A stretch of 64,000 nucleotides of DNA from Metridium senile (GCA_949775045.1 OX459103.1:15982807-16046806); one strand, 5' to 3'; positions 43,401 to 58,400 are shown, numbered from the stretch's first letter. Made by a program: numbers and translations. The notes: generated by a model from the letters alone, not told the origin.

Positions 43401-46400
43401 CGTCAAAATGAACCTCGTGAAACCCAAGTGACGGCAGCCAAACACATGTTTCTAAACTAGCAGTGGTATGTCTGAGGTCGCAGACAGCCGAAAACTGCAG
43501 TAATGAGAAACGTACTCGGGTGGTACCAGGGTTGCATGAGTGGCCTAGCTGTGAGAGCGCTGGCCTATCACCGCTGTGGTTCAAGTACCGGCTCGAGCAT
43601 GGATTATATGTGAGTTGAGTTTGTTTGATGTGTTCTTCTCTCCTATATGCCACGAGGGCTTTTTCTCCGGGTTATCATGTTTTCCTCCCTCCGCAAAAAT
43701 GAACATGTGAGCCGAGTAGTGCAAGGGAGCACGACAGACTAATGTTTGTGGTTTGGATATATTCGATCTTTTGAAGGTTTTAAATTACAACGATCTTTTC
43801 AAAGTTTAAATTACATAAACGGCTTATTTCGTCAATCGACTGACCAGTGAAAATGCGGGCGCAAACATCATTGCCGAGCGAGTCCCGTAGGGACGAGCAA
43901 TGTTAGGGATGAGCAATGTACGAGTGTCGCCCGAGAGTTGTAAGTCCCCGCCTTTACCAATTTAGCCGTTTATATAATTTAAAACTTTGAAAAGATCGTT
44001 GTAATTTAAAACCTTCAAAAGATCGAATATATCCAAACCACAAACAACAGTCTGCCGTGCTCCCTTGAGTAGTGTGCAAAATATTTAACGTAGAGGTAGC
44101 GAGTGTGGGTGAGTGAGTGTCCAGCTAGGAGATTGAGACGTTCAAAAAGTGATTTATCTTGTACTCACGTGCAATCCCATGAAGGTGAAATTCTGATACT
44201 GGTCAACGAAACATTTTGATTTCTTATCAAAGTTTTCATTTGAAGAATTCGACCACCACCTCTTGCCATGACCAAATTGATTGAACTTTTTGCCTTAATG
44301 AGAAGAAATAAATGAATGAAAGATCGAATGAATGAATTAACGAATGAATGGCTCAATGACATGATGGATGAATAGAAAGTTAAATGAATGATAGGGTAAT
44401 GACAAAATATGGATGAAGGGTTGATTGAATATATGGATGAACCAATGGATGAGCATTTGAATGAATGATTGAATATATGAATGAATGAATAAATGAGTGG
44501 ATGACTAGTTGAATGAATGAATGAATGATGAATAAATGAATGAATAAATGAATGAATTAATGAATGAATAAATGAATGAATAAATGAATGAATGAATAAA
44601 TGAATGAATAAATGAATGAATAAATGAATGAATAAATGAATGAAATATGGATGGATGAATGATATTTCGGTACGAGAAAACAAATGCAAAACACCAAATC
44701 TATCTATTCTGCAGTATACAATACAATGCAATAAACTTTATTTTACGAGGGAAAATACGTATTAACACTAAAAGTTATCTAACATACGGCCCTCTACTGT
44801 CTGATAATAAATGTATGGATGAATTGACAAATGGATGAGTGGGTAAATGAATAGCGGAATAAATGAATGAATGCAATAACTGAATGAAGGACGGAATAAT
44901 AAATGAAGAAATGAAAGAATGGTGGAAAAATAAATCAATAAATGAATGGCGGAAAAAATGAATGAATGCAATAACTGAATGAAGGGCGGAATAATAAATG
45001 AATGTATGAATAAATGAATGGCGGAATAATAAATTAATAAATTAATGGATGGATGAATGAATGAATGTTGGAATAATAGATGAATGAAATGAATGAATGA
45101 ATGGATGGATAAATGAATGAATGGATAAGTAGACTGCAGTATACTGTCGATCTGATATTAAGCAACATTTCTAAAAATTACGTCATACCCATTGTATCAA
45201 ATCCATGGGTCATCTCATGTCCAATAATCGCACCAATCGCTCCAAAGTTGATCGAACTAAGATAAACGAAAAACAAAATAAAAGGAATGTAAGTTGCGCT
45301 GGAAAATGAAATGAATTTATATTGTATCTGGCTAGAAGATTTGAGACGTTAAAAAGTGATGTTTTATCTATTTTATATCATGATGAATAGGTAATATAAT
45401 GAAATTTGTAACACCGTTTCGAGTTTTAGCCCGTCGTCGGTGTAAGAGTGCTAAAGCTCGAAACGTCAGTAAATTAAGTCAATATTTGTAACGATGTTAC
45501 ACATTTTATTCTATTACCTATCGTTTATATCAAACACCGACGCGGCCTATACTAGTTTACTCGCTAGTTACCATTAAGTAAAGTTAAGTTAACATTTTTT
45601 ACAGTGTTACAAATTTCATTCTATTACCTATCGTTTATATCAAACACCGACGCAGCCTATACTAGTTTACTCGCTAGTTTCCATTTATTTTGAATCAACA
45701 TTGCTTAGTATAAATCTGTTGATACCTACCTGGGATATTTGTGATAAAACAAAGGCTTCTGTAAAATTCCAGCTGGAATATCTAAAATATAAGGAATAAC
45801 ATTTGGATATTTTAACAAAAACAAATTGGATTCACTTTTTCATTAAATGTCCATTATTTAATATAGGGTTATGATATTAATAACTAAAATACAAGTTATC
45901 AGAAAATAAAATACATTGTTATCATAATTGATGAAACATTGATATGCTCAACAAAATCTTGTACGTCCACCTTATATAGACTTAGAGTTAGGTTTAGTTG
46001 GTGTGATTTAACGATAGCGCGTTAATAGGTAAACCACATAAGCATGCACCAAACAATGACTCCCTCATCAACATTATATTGGGAAAGGGGGGAGGGGGGA
46101 TTGGGGTTGGGGATTAGGGCTAGATAGTAGTTTTTTTAAAATAGTATTTCTAGTATTACCCATAGTGTTCGAAGTGGGTGCATACGCCGCGTTGATGGTG
46201 GTTGGTGTGATCACCCAACTGAAATACAAAAGTATGGTTGCATACAGTGAATATCTAGTTAAAACCAACCAACAACAACAACAACAACAACAACAACATT
46301 TACTACAAGAATAAAAACAACATTTACAACATGAACAACATCAAGTACAACACCAAAAACAAACTGGTAAATACAACAGAAACTACTACAACAACAACAA

Positions 46401-49400
46401 CGACCATATACCAACTGCTACAACAACAACAACAACAAAACCGACAAAAACACCGACAACATCAAATTTATTTATTTATTAATTTATTAACAATATTTAT
46501 ACAGAGGTGCCCAGTTCAGCAAAGCTGGTTTGAATGGGGCTCTGTTTAAAATAAACTTACAGACATAAAAATACAGTACTATACAGAAATACAAAAAATA
46601 AAGTTACAAGTACTAAGATTAAAACATTTAACATGTACTATTGCAGGGTTAAATTTTAGCGAGATCTAAAGTGCTTTTTGAGGTCAGACTTGAATTTTCT
46701 TAGGTCGTGTACCCTCCTCAGGTCCAGCGGTAGGCTGTTCCAGATCTTTGTACCGCTGAACCTGAAGGAGCCCTGATATTTTGATGTTTTAGCAAGAGGT
46801 GGACGGAGCAAATCTCTATGGCGCGTATTATATGTATGGAAGTCGCGCGAGTGGCAGAAATCATTTAGCAAATAAGGTGGAGCCAAGTTATGCAAGCATT
46901 TAAATACTAATATACATTTGAGGTAGTCTCGGCGGGACTGGAGTGAAGGCCAGCTAAATATTCGCGCAACCTGTGGCTGAGAGACTTTGTTACCTTCAAT
47001 AATACTGGCGGCGCGTCTATGTAGTTTATCTAAGTAATCTCGATTTGTCTTGCCGCAAGAGCCCCATATTGTAGCACAATAGTCAAATATTGGCAGTATC
47101 ATGGCGTTGTAAAGGGTTATGCACGACTCCCGTGGAATGACCTTACGCGCTCTGCGAAGCATACCGAGTCTTGCAGATACTTTTTGTCCGATGTAATCCA
47201 CGTGATCACTCCACGAGAGACATTGGTCCAATACAACCCCAAGATACTTAAAATGGTAAACTCGTGATAGGACAGTGTCCTTTGCCTTAACTGTGAAATT
47301 TTCAATGCGGGCAAGCCTCTGATGTGTACCCGTTAACATTATTTTAGTTTTGCTATAGTTAAGGTATAATAAGTTAATATTGAGCCATTCTATTATATGC
47401 TTTAGATCTTCATTTAGCATGATTTCTATATCAGTGACGGAGCTACTACTAACGTATAAAAGGGTATCATCCGCGTACAGTTGAATTTTGCAATGAGATA
47501 TCACAGATGGCAAGTCATTGATATAAATTATAAATAACAATGAGCCAATTAAGGACCCTTGAGGGACACCGAAACAGATGGATTGTGGGTCGGAAGTTGA
47601 CCCATTAACTACAATACTTTGCAATCTATCCGTCAGATAGGCATTAAACCAGTGCACAGAAGCCTTACTGAACCCTAATGATGTTAACTTATCTAGTAAT
47701 AATCTATGATCAAGAGTGTCAAAGGCCTTTTGGAGGTCTAAGAAAACTAGACCTGTAAGCTGTCCCTTATCAATGTTCTTGAGCAGGGTGTTTGTTACAT
47801 CAGCCAGGCACGTGCTGGTGGAGTTTAAGCTGCGGAAGCCAGACTGGTAAACAGAGAGAAGATTGTGTTGCTGTAGGTAAGTGTAAACCATCTTGTGTAC
47901 TGCGCGTTCTAGGATTTTACTGAAGACTGGCAATACAGAGATTGGTCGGTAATTTACTGGATCCGTCTTAGAGTCAGATTTGTACACAGGTGTAACAATA
48001 GCATGTTTCCACTCCGAAGGTATCGAGCCTTCAGCTATGGTCATGTTCATGAGCACGGTGAGGGGTCTTGCTATCGCGTCAGAACCGTCCTTTAGAAGAC
48101 GTGCGGGAATATCCGCGAGACCAGTTGATTTAGAAGATCTGATTTTCTTTAGTTCTGTTCTGATAAATTCCTCACTTATTGTTGACAGCTTGAAAGTATG
48201 ACGAGACCTGGGTGGAAGTACCGACCTACGTGGTGGGGCTAAAAGCCCTCCTCTGATTTTCTGGACGACAGAACCAAAGTGATGTGCGAATCCTTGCGCG
48301 ATCTTTTTCGGTTCATAGGTTAGTCCATTGGTAGTATCAAGGCAGCCTATATTAGAGCACTTTGCATTAGTCGAGATGGCAGATTTTAGTGACTTCCAGA
48401 GTTTCGCAGAGTCTTCTTTGTTTTCTTCAATTAAGTTAGAATAGTAATCACGTTTTGCTTCTCTGATAAGACTGGTTGTTTTGTTACGAAGTGTCCTGTA
48501 AGTTGACCATTGTTCCGGTGTTTTCGTTTTAAGTGCTTTTGCATGATGGTAGTCCCGGCGTTTCATGTGATTTCTTATTTCCGCAGTCAGCCAAGGAAGT
48601 GTTTTTGCACGGACTCTTTTGGTGGCAATAGGTGCGTGTTGATCCATATTGCTTGTAAGAGTGTTTTTAAAAGATTTCCATGCTTCGTCTACCGTAAGGG
48701 AGGTGTCGATTGGGTCCCATGAGGCGGCATCAAATATAACAGTAAAAACAAAAACAACAGCGACTACTACAACAACAACAACAACAACAACAACAAAAAA
48801 CAATTAAACAACACCGACAACATCAAATATAACTGTAAAAACAAAGACAATGGCGACAACAACAACAACCAAAAAAAAAACAATTTAACAACACCGACAA
48901 CATCAAATATAACAGCAAAAACAAAGACAATATTACAACAACAACAACCACACCAACTACTGCTACAACAGCAACAACTACAACAACAAAAAACTTTTAC
49001 AACATCTACAACATTCAGTACAACACACAAAAAAAAAAAAAAAAAACAACCACGCCAACTATTACAACAACAACAGCGACGACAACCACGTCAACTAAAC
49101 CACGCGGCGTTGCAATCTGAAACTACAGAAGCACGTATTACAGCAACAACAACAACCACGCCAGCTATTACAACAACAACAGCGACAACAACCACGCCAA
49201 CTATTACAATTACTATTACTATTACAACAAAAACAACGACACAAACTGAAAAACTTTTACAACATATCTACAACATCAAGTACAAAATAATCAAATTGGC
49301 GTTATCCGTTTTAATCTACCACATGTGTTTACCTTTTTCTTGATGGTATTTTGCCCATGCCATTCAGAGAAGTGAACGAGTATAATTGCTCTATTGCCAC

Positions 49401-52400
49401 AACGTTAGAAAAGTATGTGTTGTTCTGGATGGCTACCTATAAATAAGCACAGCTTGTTGAATGAATTTTAACAATTAGAGTGACATTATCGAGTTTGTTT
49501 TCTTTCACTTGTAATCTCGTCGTACATAAATTGTCTATGATAAAGCACACGTTAATTGCAAACAAACAAACAAGCAAACAAACAAACGAACAAGCAAACA
49601 AACAGACAAACGAAACAAACAAGCAAACGAACAGACAAACGAAACAAACAAACAAACAAACAAACCGACCGACCGACCGACCGACCGACCGACCCACCGA
49701 CCGACCCACCGACCGACCCACCGACCGACCCACCGACCCACCCACCCAAAAATTGGCCAAATTATAGGTCTGAAACTAGACTGTAACCTTAAGGTGACTG
49801 GCTACTTTGGGAAATAATGTTAAACTTTTCTTTAAACTACAATTTTTTAATGTGAAATTTAATGCTGATTACAAATATGAAAAGAAAAATGGGGTGTCCC
49901 GAGCTTGTTTTCGAGATAATCAGCATTTAATGGATGCCTACGCGCGAGATTTTGAAGAAAAACTTGCGAAAACGGAAAAAATCACAACTCATAAGAAAAT
50001 AAGTTTTTTCCATACTATATCAAGCACAAATGCCGGGTAATGAATCATTCTAAAATACAACATGGATGGTTTTGAATAAAAGACAAAAAAATACCTTGAT
50101 CGATCATATTTTTCCTTTCAGTGCTTTCAAAACTCGCATGAAGTCGGACAAAAAATTGTACCAAAATCGATTTTTTTGTGCGTTAGAAAAATTAACTCTT
50201 TGAAAAACTTTGACATAACGTAGATTTTATTAGGTTCTTTCAATTAAGCATAACGAAAGTATAGAGTCCCGTGCAAAATTTGAGGGTTTTGCCCTGTTGA
50301 AGCTCAAAACGTGTATGGTTCCTTAATAAAATTTTGTATTTTTTTCAGCGGTTTTTGTGCGCGCGCACATCGTGGGCTCGAATCGAACGTTCAAAAGCGT
50401 TCAAAGTAGCCAGTCACCTTAAGCTTATTTTGCTTTTGATAACGCCTTGAAAAAGGTTGTCGCTGAACAGTCGATCGTTTTACGGCCGCTTTTTACGTTC
50501 TTTTATTTTCCAAAAGTAGTTAGGTTTCCGGATAGAAAAGGTTAACTGTGATTTTTCATAAAAATAGACGTCATTCTTATTTTCTGGCTGAATTTCAATA
50601 GACAAAAAACGGTTATTTGGGCCATTTTGGTAAACGTTTAGGTAAAGTCACGCCGACGTCAGCTCGTCAAACCAGTTTTTTGGAGGGCAAAATACAGGTT
50701 ATTCGGCCCTCGAGCTCGGGGTAATAGCGTCTCATAATTGCCCGCAAACGATACCTTATATGGTAAATTTACGTCACAGTTGTAATAAATATGATATACT
50801 CACTCTTGTGTAGAGAGCTGCTAACTTTTCGTCATCCATAATGAAGTCAGGATAGCCAACATTTCCATACATTGCTTTTGCCTTAAGAATCAATTTTGCA
50901 ATACAAATGAAACTCAAAATGTTTGAATCAGAGTAAATTCAATTTGAACATTGTTTGCAGTTAAAAGGGGATCGCGGGCATTGTTTTTGCGCATGCTTCG
51001 GAACGCCTGGGGGGTAATATTTAGAAAAGACAATATATGGTTATATACTTTATATAAATAATAAATGAAAGCTACCATAGGAGCAATGTGGTGATTTTCC
51101 TATTTTTTGCTACCTTTTCCTTTGCAGCTACTCGTGTTTCTTCATCCATCCAATCGACATTATCAAAGTCATCTATGAATACTTGCTTCATGTCTTTTAC
51201 GAGCTCAATGGCCTGCAATATCAAAGCAACAATTACAATTTATTTTATAAAATAGACAATGGCTTTCAACCTGAAAGGTTTATTTTTTCCAGACATGTTT
51301 CGGCGCACTTACACCATCATCAGTGTTTAAACTATGATGAATAAATTAGAGAATCTTAAATAGTACAAAGTACACGAATAAATGTGTTAAGTAAGCATTA
51401 AGTTAACACATTTATACGTGCACTTTGCACTATTTAAGATTCTGTAATTTACTCGTAGTTTAAACACTGATGAGTGCAGTTAGTGCAGTGCGCCGAAACA
51501 TGTCTGGACGAAACAAACCTTTCAGGTTGAAAACCATTGTCTTTTTTATAAAAATTAATAGCTTCGCTGCTAACTCAACGACCAACTACAATTTAACAGG
51601 GTTTCACATTATATCAGAAAATGTTTTCAGTTGTTTTCAAAGGCCTTAGGAAAACGTTTCCTACTTATAAAAAATGTCATGGTCTTTCAAAAACTATTCG
51701 AGTTTATCATTTTACTGACTCATAGTTCTGCCAAATTGCGATCTCTTTTGTAAAAATGCTGATTATAAATAAGTATTTTGATATAATAAAGAAAAAATTA
51801 AATGTCCAACTGGAAATATTTATACTCTGAATGCCAATATCGCACCAGAAATACCGTATGCAATCTTAGAATCAATGCCATTACCATATATGGTATTGTA
51901 GGTGAGAGGTAACAAAAGACTTTGATTAGCAAGCGAGATTTTTTTCTTTTTTTTTAACAGGTTGAGATTGCAACAGAACAATAGGCATATCTTTGATACG
52001 TTGCCCCATTAACTTAAAAACAGAAACCTAATCTTAAAACACATTAGCACCACCACCAGAAAGAGTGCTATCAAAATTGCTATAATATAATTGAAGTGAA
52101 GCTATTTGGAATCAAAATTACAGAGATTTAAATACGTTCAGTTAACTGTTTCAGCTGCCCCAGAACAAGCATCTTATTAAACTAAAATATATGAATGGAA
52201 ACTAGCGAGTAAACTAGTATAGGCTGCGTCGGTGTTTGATATAAATGATAGGTAATATAATGAAATTTGTAACACCGTAAAAAAATGTTGACTTAACTTT
52301 ACTAACGTTTCGAGCTTTAGCCCTTCGTCGGAGTAAAAGAGGAGAAGGGCTAAAGCTCGAAACGTCAGTAAATTCAAGTCAACATTTTTTACGGTGTTAC

Positions 52401-55400
52401 AAATGTCATTATATTACCTATCATGTTTCATTGTTAGACTAGTTGTGGCGTTCTTCAATTCACACTTTTGAAATTCTCATAACTTCTCAAAAATGTAATA
52501 TTTATCAAACGTTTTATATGTGTCAATGTCATTCTAATCTATTATGTGAATTAAAAAAATATGATAAGTAGCATCCCGGTTGGCCGGATCAACACTCAGG
52601 GTCTTAACATAATTGAGGAGAATGTACTGGCTTTTTTTTTCATCTGCAAATTGTTAGACTTCGCGTCTTCTCGGATAAGGACGTTAAATCAGAGGTCCTG
52701 TATCTCCACACTTCACTCACTAACCTACCTTAGAGGGACGTAAAAGAACCACTTGGGACCTAACAAACCCTGGCCGTGACCAGCCTCAGTGACCGGCTCA
52801 TACTAATACATACTGACTACTAATTTGCTCATGATTGTAAACCGCCAACGGTCCGTACGATAATTGTAAAGCGGATTGGGACTTATGTGAAATGCCCTAT
52901 ATAAGCACCACATCACATCAGTACTCGGTCGATTCTCGTATAATATCGAGGAACGGCCGTGTATTGAGCATTTGTAGTAAGTACTCATTTCTAAACACGC
53001 AAAGGATTGTTTGTCAAAAAGAACAGTTCCAAAATAACGCCTTGAGACAGCAACGATTTCGGTTACTTCTAGGCATATACATTTTTTGTTTTATTCTTTT
53101 TTATTGCTGATAGAGCAGCAGAGAGATTATGTTGTCCAACTTACATATATTAATATTATTATTTATATTTTTAATGTAAAGTTATGATAGGAACGTATTT
53201 ATAAAGGATTAATTAACGCACAACGTACTCTCTCGAACGACGCCATTTTGGAACTGTTGGCGATGCAACCAATATGCTTCTGATTGGCTCAGTGCTAGCC
53301 GGAATTGCGCGCGCAAAATCACCTGAAAGTGACCCACCTCTTTTTTGCTGCCATTTCTGAATACTTCATCTACAAACATCCTACCGACAGCCATCCCAAA
53401 ATGCTCCTTGACTACTGCAACGCACCTTTCCCAGCGAGCCGGCTCAGAGTTGCTTTTGATGTCATATACTTTAATATAGTCTTGGTAGGGTTGTTGGAAT
53501 GGCTTGGACAATAGTTTGGAATAGCGGTCCATTAGCTTCCATACCATGTAATTGGCTAGATCCCTGAAAGATAAAGTACGTGAATATGTCATATACAGTC
53601 AATTCAAAAAACTTTGTCGTCAATAGGGTTCAAGTCTACGCGACTAGACCGAAAGGTAGCATGGGAAGAAATCACCGAAGTGGCGAATTATTCATGATTA
53701 GTTGATTGAATGCGCGTGGTATTGCATTAGATACTGTGTGCATTTATCCGCACAGATTCGCCGAAGGGGCGAACTTACGGCGATTGCCGATTGGTGATTG
53801 CACGACCGCAATGAATAATAATAATAAACTTTATTTTCCAACATGGTAGACTATAAGTCTAAAATACATTGGTAGTCTAATAATAATAGATATAATATAA
53901 CAATATGTACAATAATTTCGATGATAGAGATCTATGATAGTATAAGTATATAAAATATCAAGAACAAGAACATGAGCTGTGGGTAATACGAATTTCTTCT
54001 TATTCCTTTCTAAATTTCCACATAAATGCCTCCACTGCTCAGCAAAACCTTCGAGACACCCATCTAAGGTCATCCATAAACGGTGGAGACATTGTTTGGG
54101 TAATTTAGATAAGAATAAGAATAGATTCGTATACCCCACAGTTTGTTAATGTCGTACAATCGCCAATCACTAATCGCCAATCGCCCTTCGCCCCTTCACC
54201 CTAGCTTTTTTGGATTAGGTGTAAGTAACAGCACACTTCAATCATTTGCAACATTTTGAATTATGTGTATACTTTTCTGGTTTGGTGTTGAGATATTTGT
54301 TTAGCTTGGCAAAATAGTCCGTGTCGTATGCCTTCATAACTGTGTTTTCGTCAGGTTTGAATTCACAGTCGCGGAAAATGTTCTTGAACAATTTCACCCA
54401 GTTTATCTGAAAGAAACACAGAAATAAAAGTTGCATGTGGTGTTGTTACAGTTATTCGGTGCGGTAAAGTATACACCTAATTGCAAGAACGTTGTCTTGA
54501 CTTTAGTAATTTAGTACTGGCAAAGGAATTCATTTAAAGACAAAAGAATATCACACACACTGAACCCTATCTTCAAGAAAAAGTTCAGCTTGAGTGATTT
54601 TCTTTTGTGTTTTAATTGATTCCTTAACTTTCCCACTAAATTACTAAAGTCAAGACAACGTTCTTGCAATTAGGTGAATCCAACTTACAATATTCTTTGT
54701 CACAGTTTTCATCGATCAACCCCAGCCTCAATAGCGCGTAACATATACTTTAGAATCCCATATCACATTAGAAACTCGCGCGCTGATTGGCTGAAACGCA
54801 AACCGGATGAGAGGGTATTCAGAGTGATATTCAACGCTCAGAAAGCTGAATACCACGATATATAGGGATCCCGCTCGATAAATTTTTGATAAATGTAGGT
54901 TTTCTCATTATTTTCCGTGAATGAAAAAGATAAATCAACCAAGCAAGTAGTAGAGAGGCAAATGATTAACTTGCTAATAGACGAATTTTGCATTAAAAAA
55001 GAAGAAATCTTTTTCCTGCGACTATAGCTCGGCATGAAAAGCGATCATTTTCTTTCGCTTCGCTTACTTAGTTTTTAGTCGCTATTTTTCACGACTTGAA
55101 CGGCAATTTTTCAATCAAAGACAACATTTTTAATCATCAAATTACTTTTCTAGAGTTGTGGAACACCAACTAAACAGCCAGACAATTTCAAAACGGGTAT
55201 TAATGAGCTTTATTTTCAATTTCACGGGTAGTTTGCAAACTTAAACCTAAAGTTTACACTAAATTAAAATACAAACATAAGCCAGAAAAAAACTTATAGC
55301 TAATTGTTTGTGATTCAAAAACTCTAAGCTTTGAAAATATTTATTGCAGTCCTAGTTTCAGTGTAAAAGTTTGAGAATTTACTCATCTTCGGCGTTTTTG

Positions 55401-58400
55401 ATTGAAATGAAGCAAACACTTTACTAAAAAAAGATTTGTAATGTTTTAGCCTTTTCTTCAAAACTTAGTTTTAACTGAAATCGTTTAAAAGAAAAAAAAC
55501 ATACCTAATCATGCATGATTTGTAGCCAACATTCGGCCTTTGAGAGGATTTTGTTATCGGTTTAACTTTCATGAAACGACATCTTCAGTTTGTTGTTTTC
55601 CTTCGTCGTCGCATTGTAGCTGAATCCATTGCCAATCCATTCCGAATTTCAAGTGTCAAGTCCTTACTTCTTCATTGATAGCTTTAGTAGAGAACTCTGT
55701 TTAGATTTGTATATATGTGCTTCCTAACAGACTTGAATTGATCATCGAAAAACAAGTAATTTTATCACCACAAGGTTGATTGAAATGATGGTACGTTTCA
55801 CTCATTCGTCGTTCAGCAGATTTCTTTTCGCTTTCTCATTGGCTAAGCGCACGCTGAGCTACAAAATGGCTTTTTAGTCGCGCGTAATAAATTTTACTTT
55901 TGTTAAAAAAAAACTTCATATTACAATAAAAACCATGTCGGTATGGGATTCAAGGAAAATTCATTGTCCGACTCGGGAATTCCACTCGTCGGCCAATGAA
56001 TTTACCTATAGAATTTGACTACAGCCCATTGTAGTCTAATGTACACATTTTTAATCAATAGAATCTGACTACATTTCGCAGTAATTTAAGGAATGTACAC
56101 ATTATCAAACAATTGAAACACTTACAGATTCTTTTTGGCAACGGGCTATAGCTAGTTCTAAAGAAAATATTAGACTCTATCGAAACTGAAGTTGACCATG
56201 ATTGAGGAGAACTTTGAAAAGCTCTATTATCAAATTCTACAGACTATTTTAAAATACTAAGGAATATATTACACGCTATCAAGTCTGAAGTTGGTGAACG
56301 AAAAGGTATATTGATGTATTTGCGTATAGATTACATAATATATAATGTTGAGTTATAGTGTGGGATTCTTTGTTATGTGGTGAAGTGTGCTTAAGTGGTG
56401 TGGTGTGGTGTGCTGTGCTGTGCTGTGCTGTGCTGTGGTGTGCTGTGCTGTGGTGTGGTGTGGTGTGCTGTGCTGTGCTGTGCTGTGGTGTGCTGTGCTG
56501 TGCTGTGGTGTGCTGTGCTGTGCTGTGCTGTGCTGTGCTGTGCTGTGCTGTGCTGTGCTGTGCTGTGCTGTGCTGTGCTGTGCTGTGCTGTAAAATTACC
56601 TTGCCATTTGTATTATTATTGTCTAATTCTTTCATTTTCACAAATTTGTCAGTTCTTGATGACTTTTTAGAATTCATCTGAAACGGAACAAAAAAATCAA
56701 GATATCAGATTTATAAACACGTATGAAACAAATGTCAAAAAATTAACTAACCATTCAACCAACTTACACCCAAACAACCCAAAGTAAACAAACCAACTAA
56801 CCAACCAACTAACTAACCAACTAATAAACCCACCCACCCACCCACCAACCAACCAATCAAAAAAAGAAACAGAAAAACAGAAAACTTAATATACAGCGAT
56901 ATGCAGATATGCTGTCCACTTGAGCCAGCTGTATATCGTGTGCATTCTGGGAAGGATTTCGTTCGCAATTAAAAGTGTTGACGTGTGACAAGAATAGTTA
57001 TATATATACAGTCAGTTGCATAAAAGTTGCAGTTTCTGGGATATGCATGTATACATTGTACAAATATTTAATGAGAATCACTTTCTAACTAACTATTCAC
57101 ACCAACCAAAATGTACTTTTTGATAACTACGAGAGTTAGAAAGGATTCAAAATACATTTTGGTAAGAATTCAATACTATACAAAGAAAACTCAAATGAAA
57201 GCAGTGTTTTCGCTTTTGTATCTCATTATATATGCATCTATCTGGATGTATCTATTCTGGCGGTAAAGTGCTCAATGTAGAGCGTTTGAGATTGTAGATT
57301 GTAGATATGTATAAACCTAATTCATAAAAGGTTGACGGAGCGATTGGCGATTTTCGATTGGCGATTGCACGACCGAAATGGATAGTGGGTAATCTTATTC
57401 CCTTCTAAATTACCCAAACACCATTCAGTGATGACCTTAGATGGGTGTCTTTAAGATTTCGCTCAGTGAACGATGGAGGCATTGTTTTTTTTTTTTTTTT
57501 TAGAAACGAATAAGAAGGAATTCGTACACTGCAAAAACGGCTGAGTAGATACACCTCACTATATTGAGTTAATCATGCATTCAGGATGACACTTTATAGT
57601 GAGTAAACTCAACTCTATAGTGAGTAAAAGTGAAGTTTAACTCAATATATTGAGTACATTGTAGTCAATGGCCGTCTATATTTATGTTTACTCTCAATAA
57701 TGAGTTGGGATAACTCACTATAAAGTATCATCCTGAATGCATGATTAACTCAATATAGTGAGGTGTATCTACTCAGCCATTTTTACAGTGTATTATCTAT
57801 AAACCCTTTCGGTCGTGCAATCGCCAATCAACAATCGCCGTTCGTCCCGACAACCTTTTTTGGATTAGATGTATGAAGTGATAACTTACAAGTGCTAAGT
57901 CCATTTCAACAGAGAAGGCGCTTTCCATCATTTCAACTGACTTGTTTTTGCTGAGACCAAGAACCTTTGATAGATCCACCATGTATTGCTTGTAAGCAGT
58001 TTTAGTCTACAAAGAGACATATTATAAATGTAACAAGGGTAAACAAATAAATCACTTTTTCAACCTCACAATCTTTTAGCTTGTCTTGCACGTATCATGT
58101 GCCCTACTAATCGGGGAGACCCACTCACATTCACTAACTCTACGTTAAATGTTTTGCATACAACTCGGCTCACATGTTCATCAGTTTTTGTTAAAACGAG
58201 CTATAGCCCGATTTCCAGACGGGCCTGGTTCATATACACCCTATGCATTTAGGCGTAAACATAACATAGCGCCGATAATCCGACGAACAGTATATAAGAC
58301 AACCATCATCCAGTCTACACCATCGCCTGATGAAGACTAGCAGATTGCAGTCGAAACGTCGCGGTATTTCTACCAATGACCTCAATCGTGAGACAATTGA

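Noticed and set aside
44165..44731. 188-codon Ile/His/Ser-rich minus ORF
   Set aside because: The (TTCA)n array; its low-coordinate end overlaps M13 exon 14 but in another frame.
49437..49786. Several ORFs of Gly-Arg-Ser-Val or Pro-Thr-Asp repeats
   Set aside because: Period-4 microsatellite (CAAA, CCGA).
56279..56681. Cys/Val and Ala/Gln/His/Ser repeat ORFs
   Set aside because: Pentanucleotide array read in several frames; only 56,600-56,677 (minus) is a real exon.
58327..58363. Hammerhead ribozyme (CTGATGA ... GAAAC)
   Set aside because: An unpaired extra base stands before stem II and no matching stem I/III with a cleavage triplet could be drawn; kept only as a motif finding.
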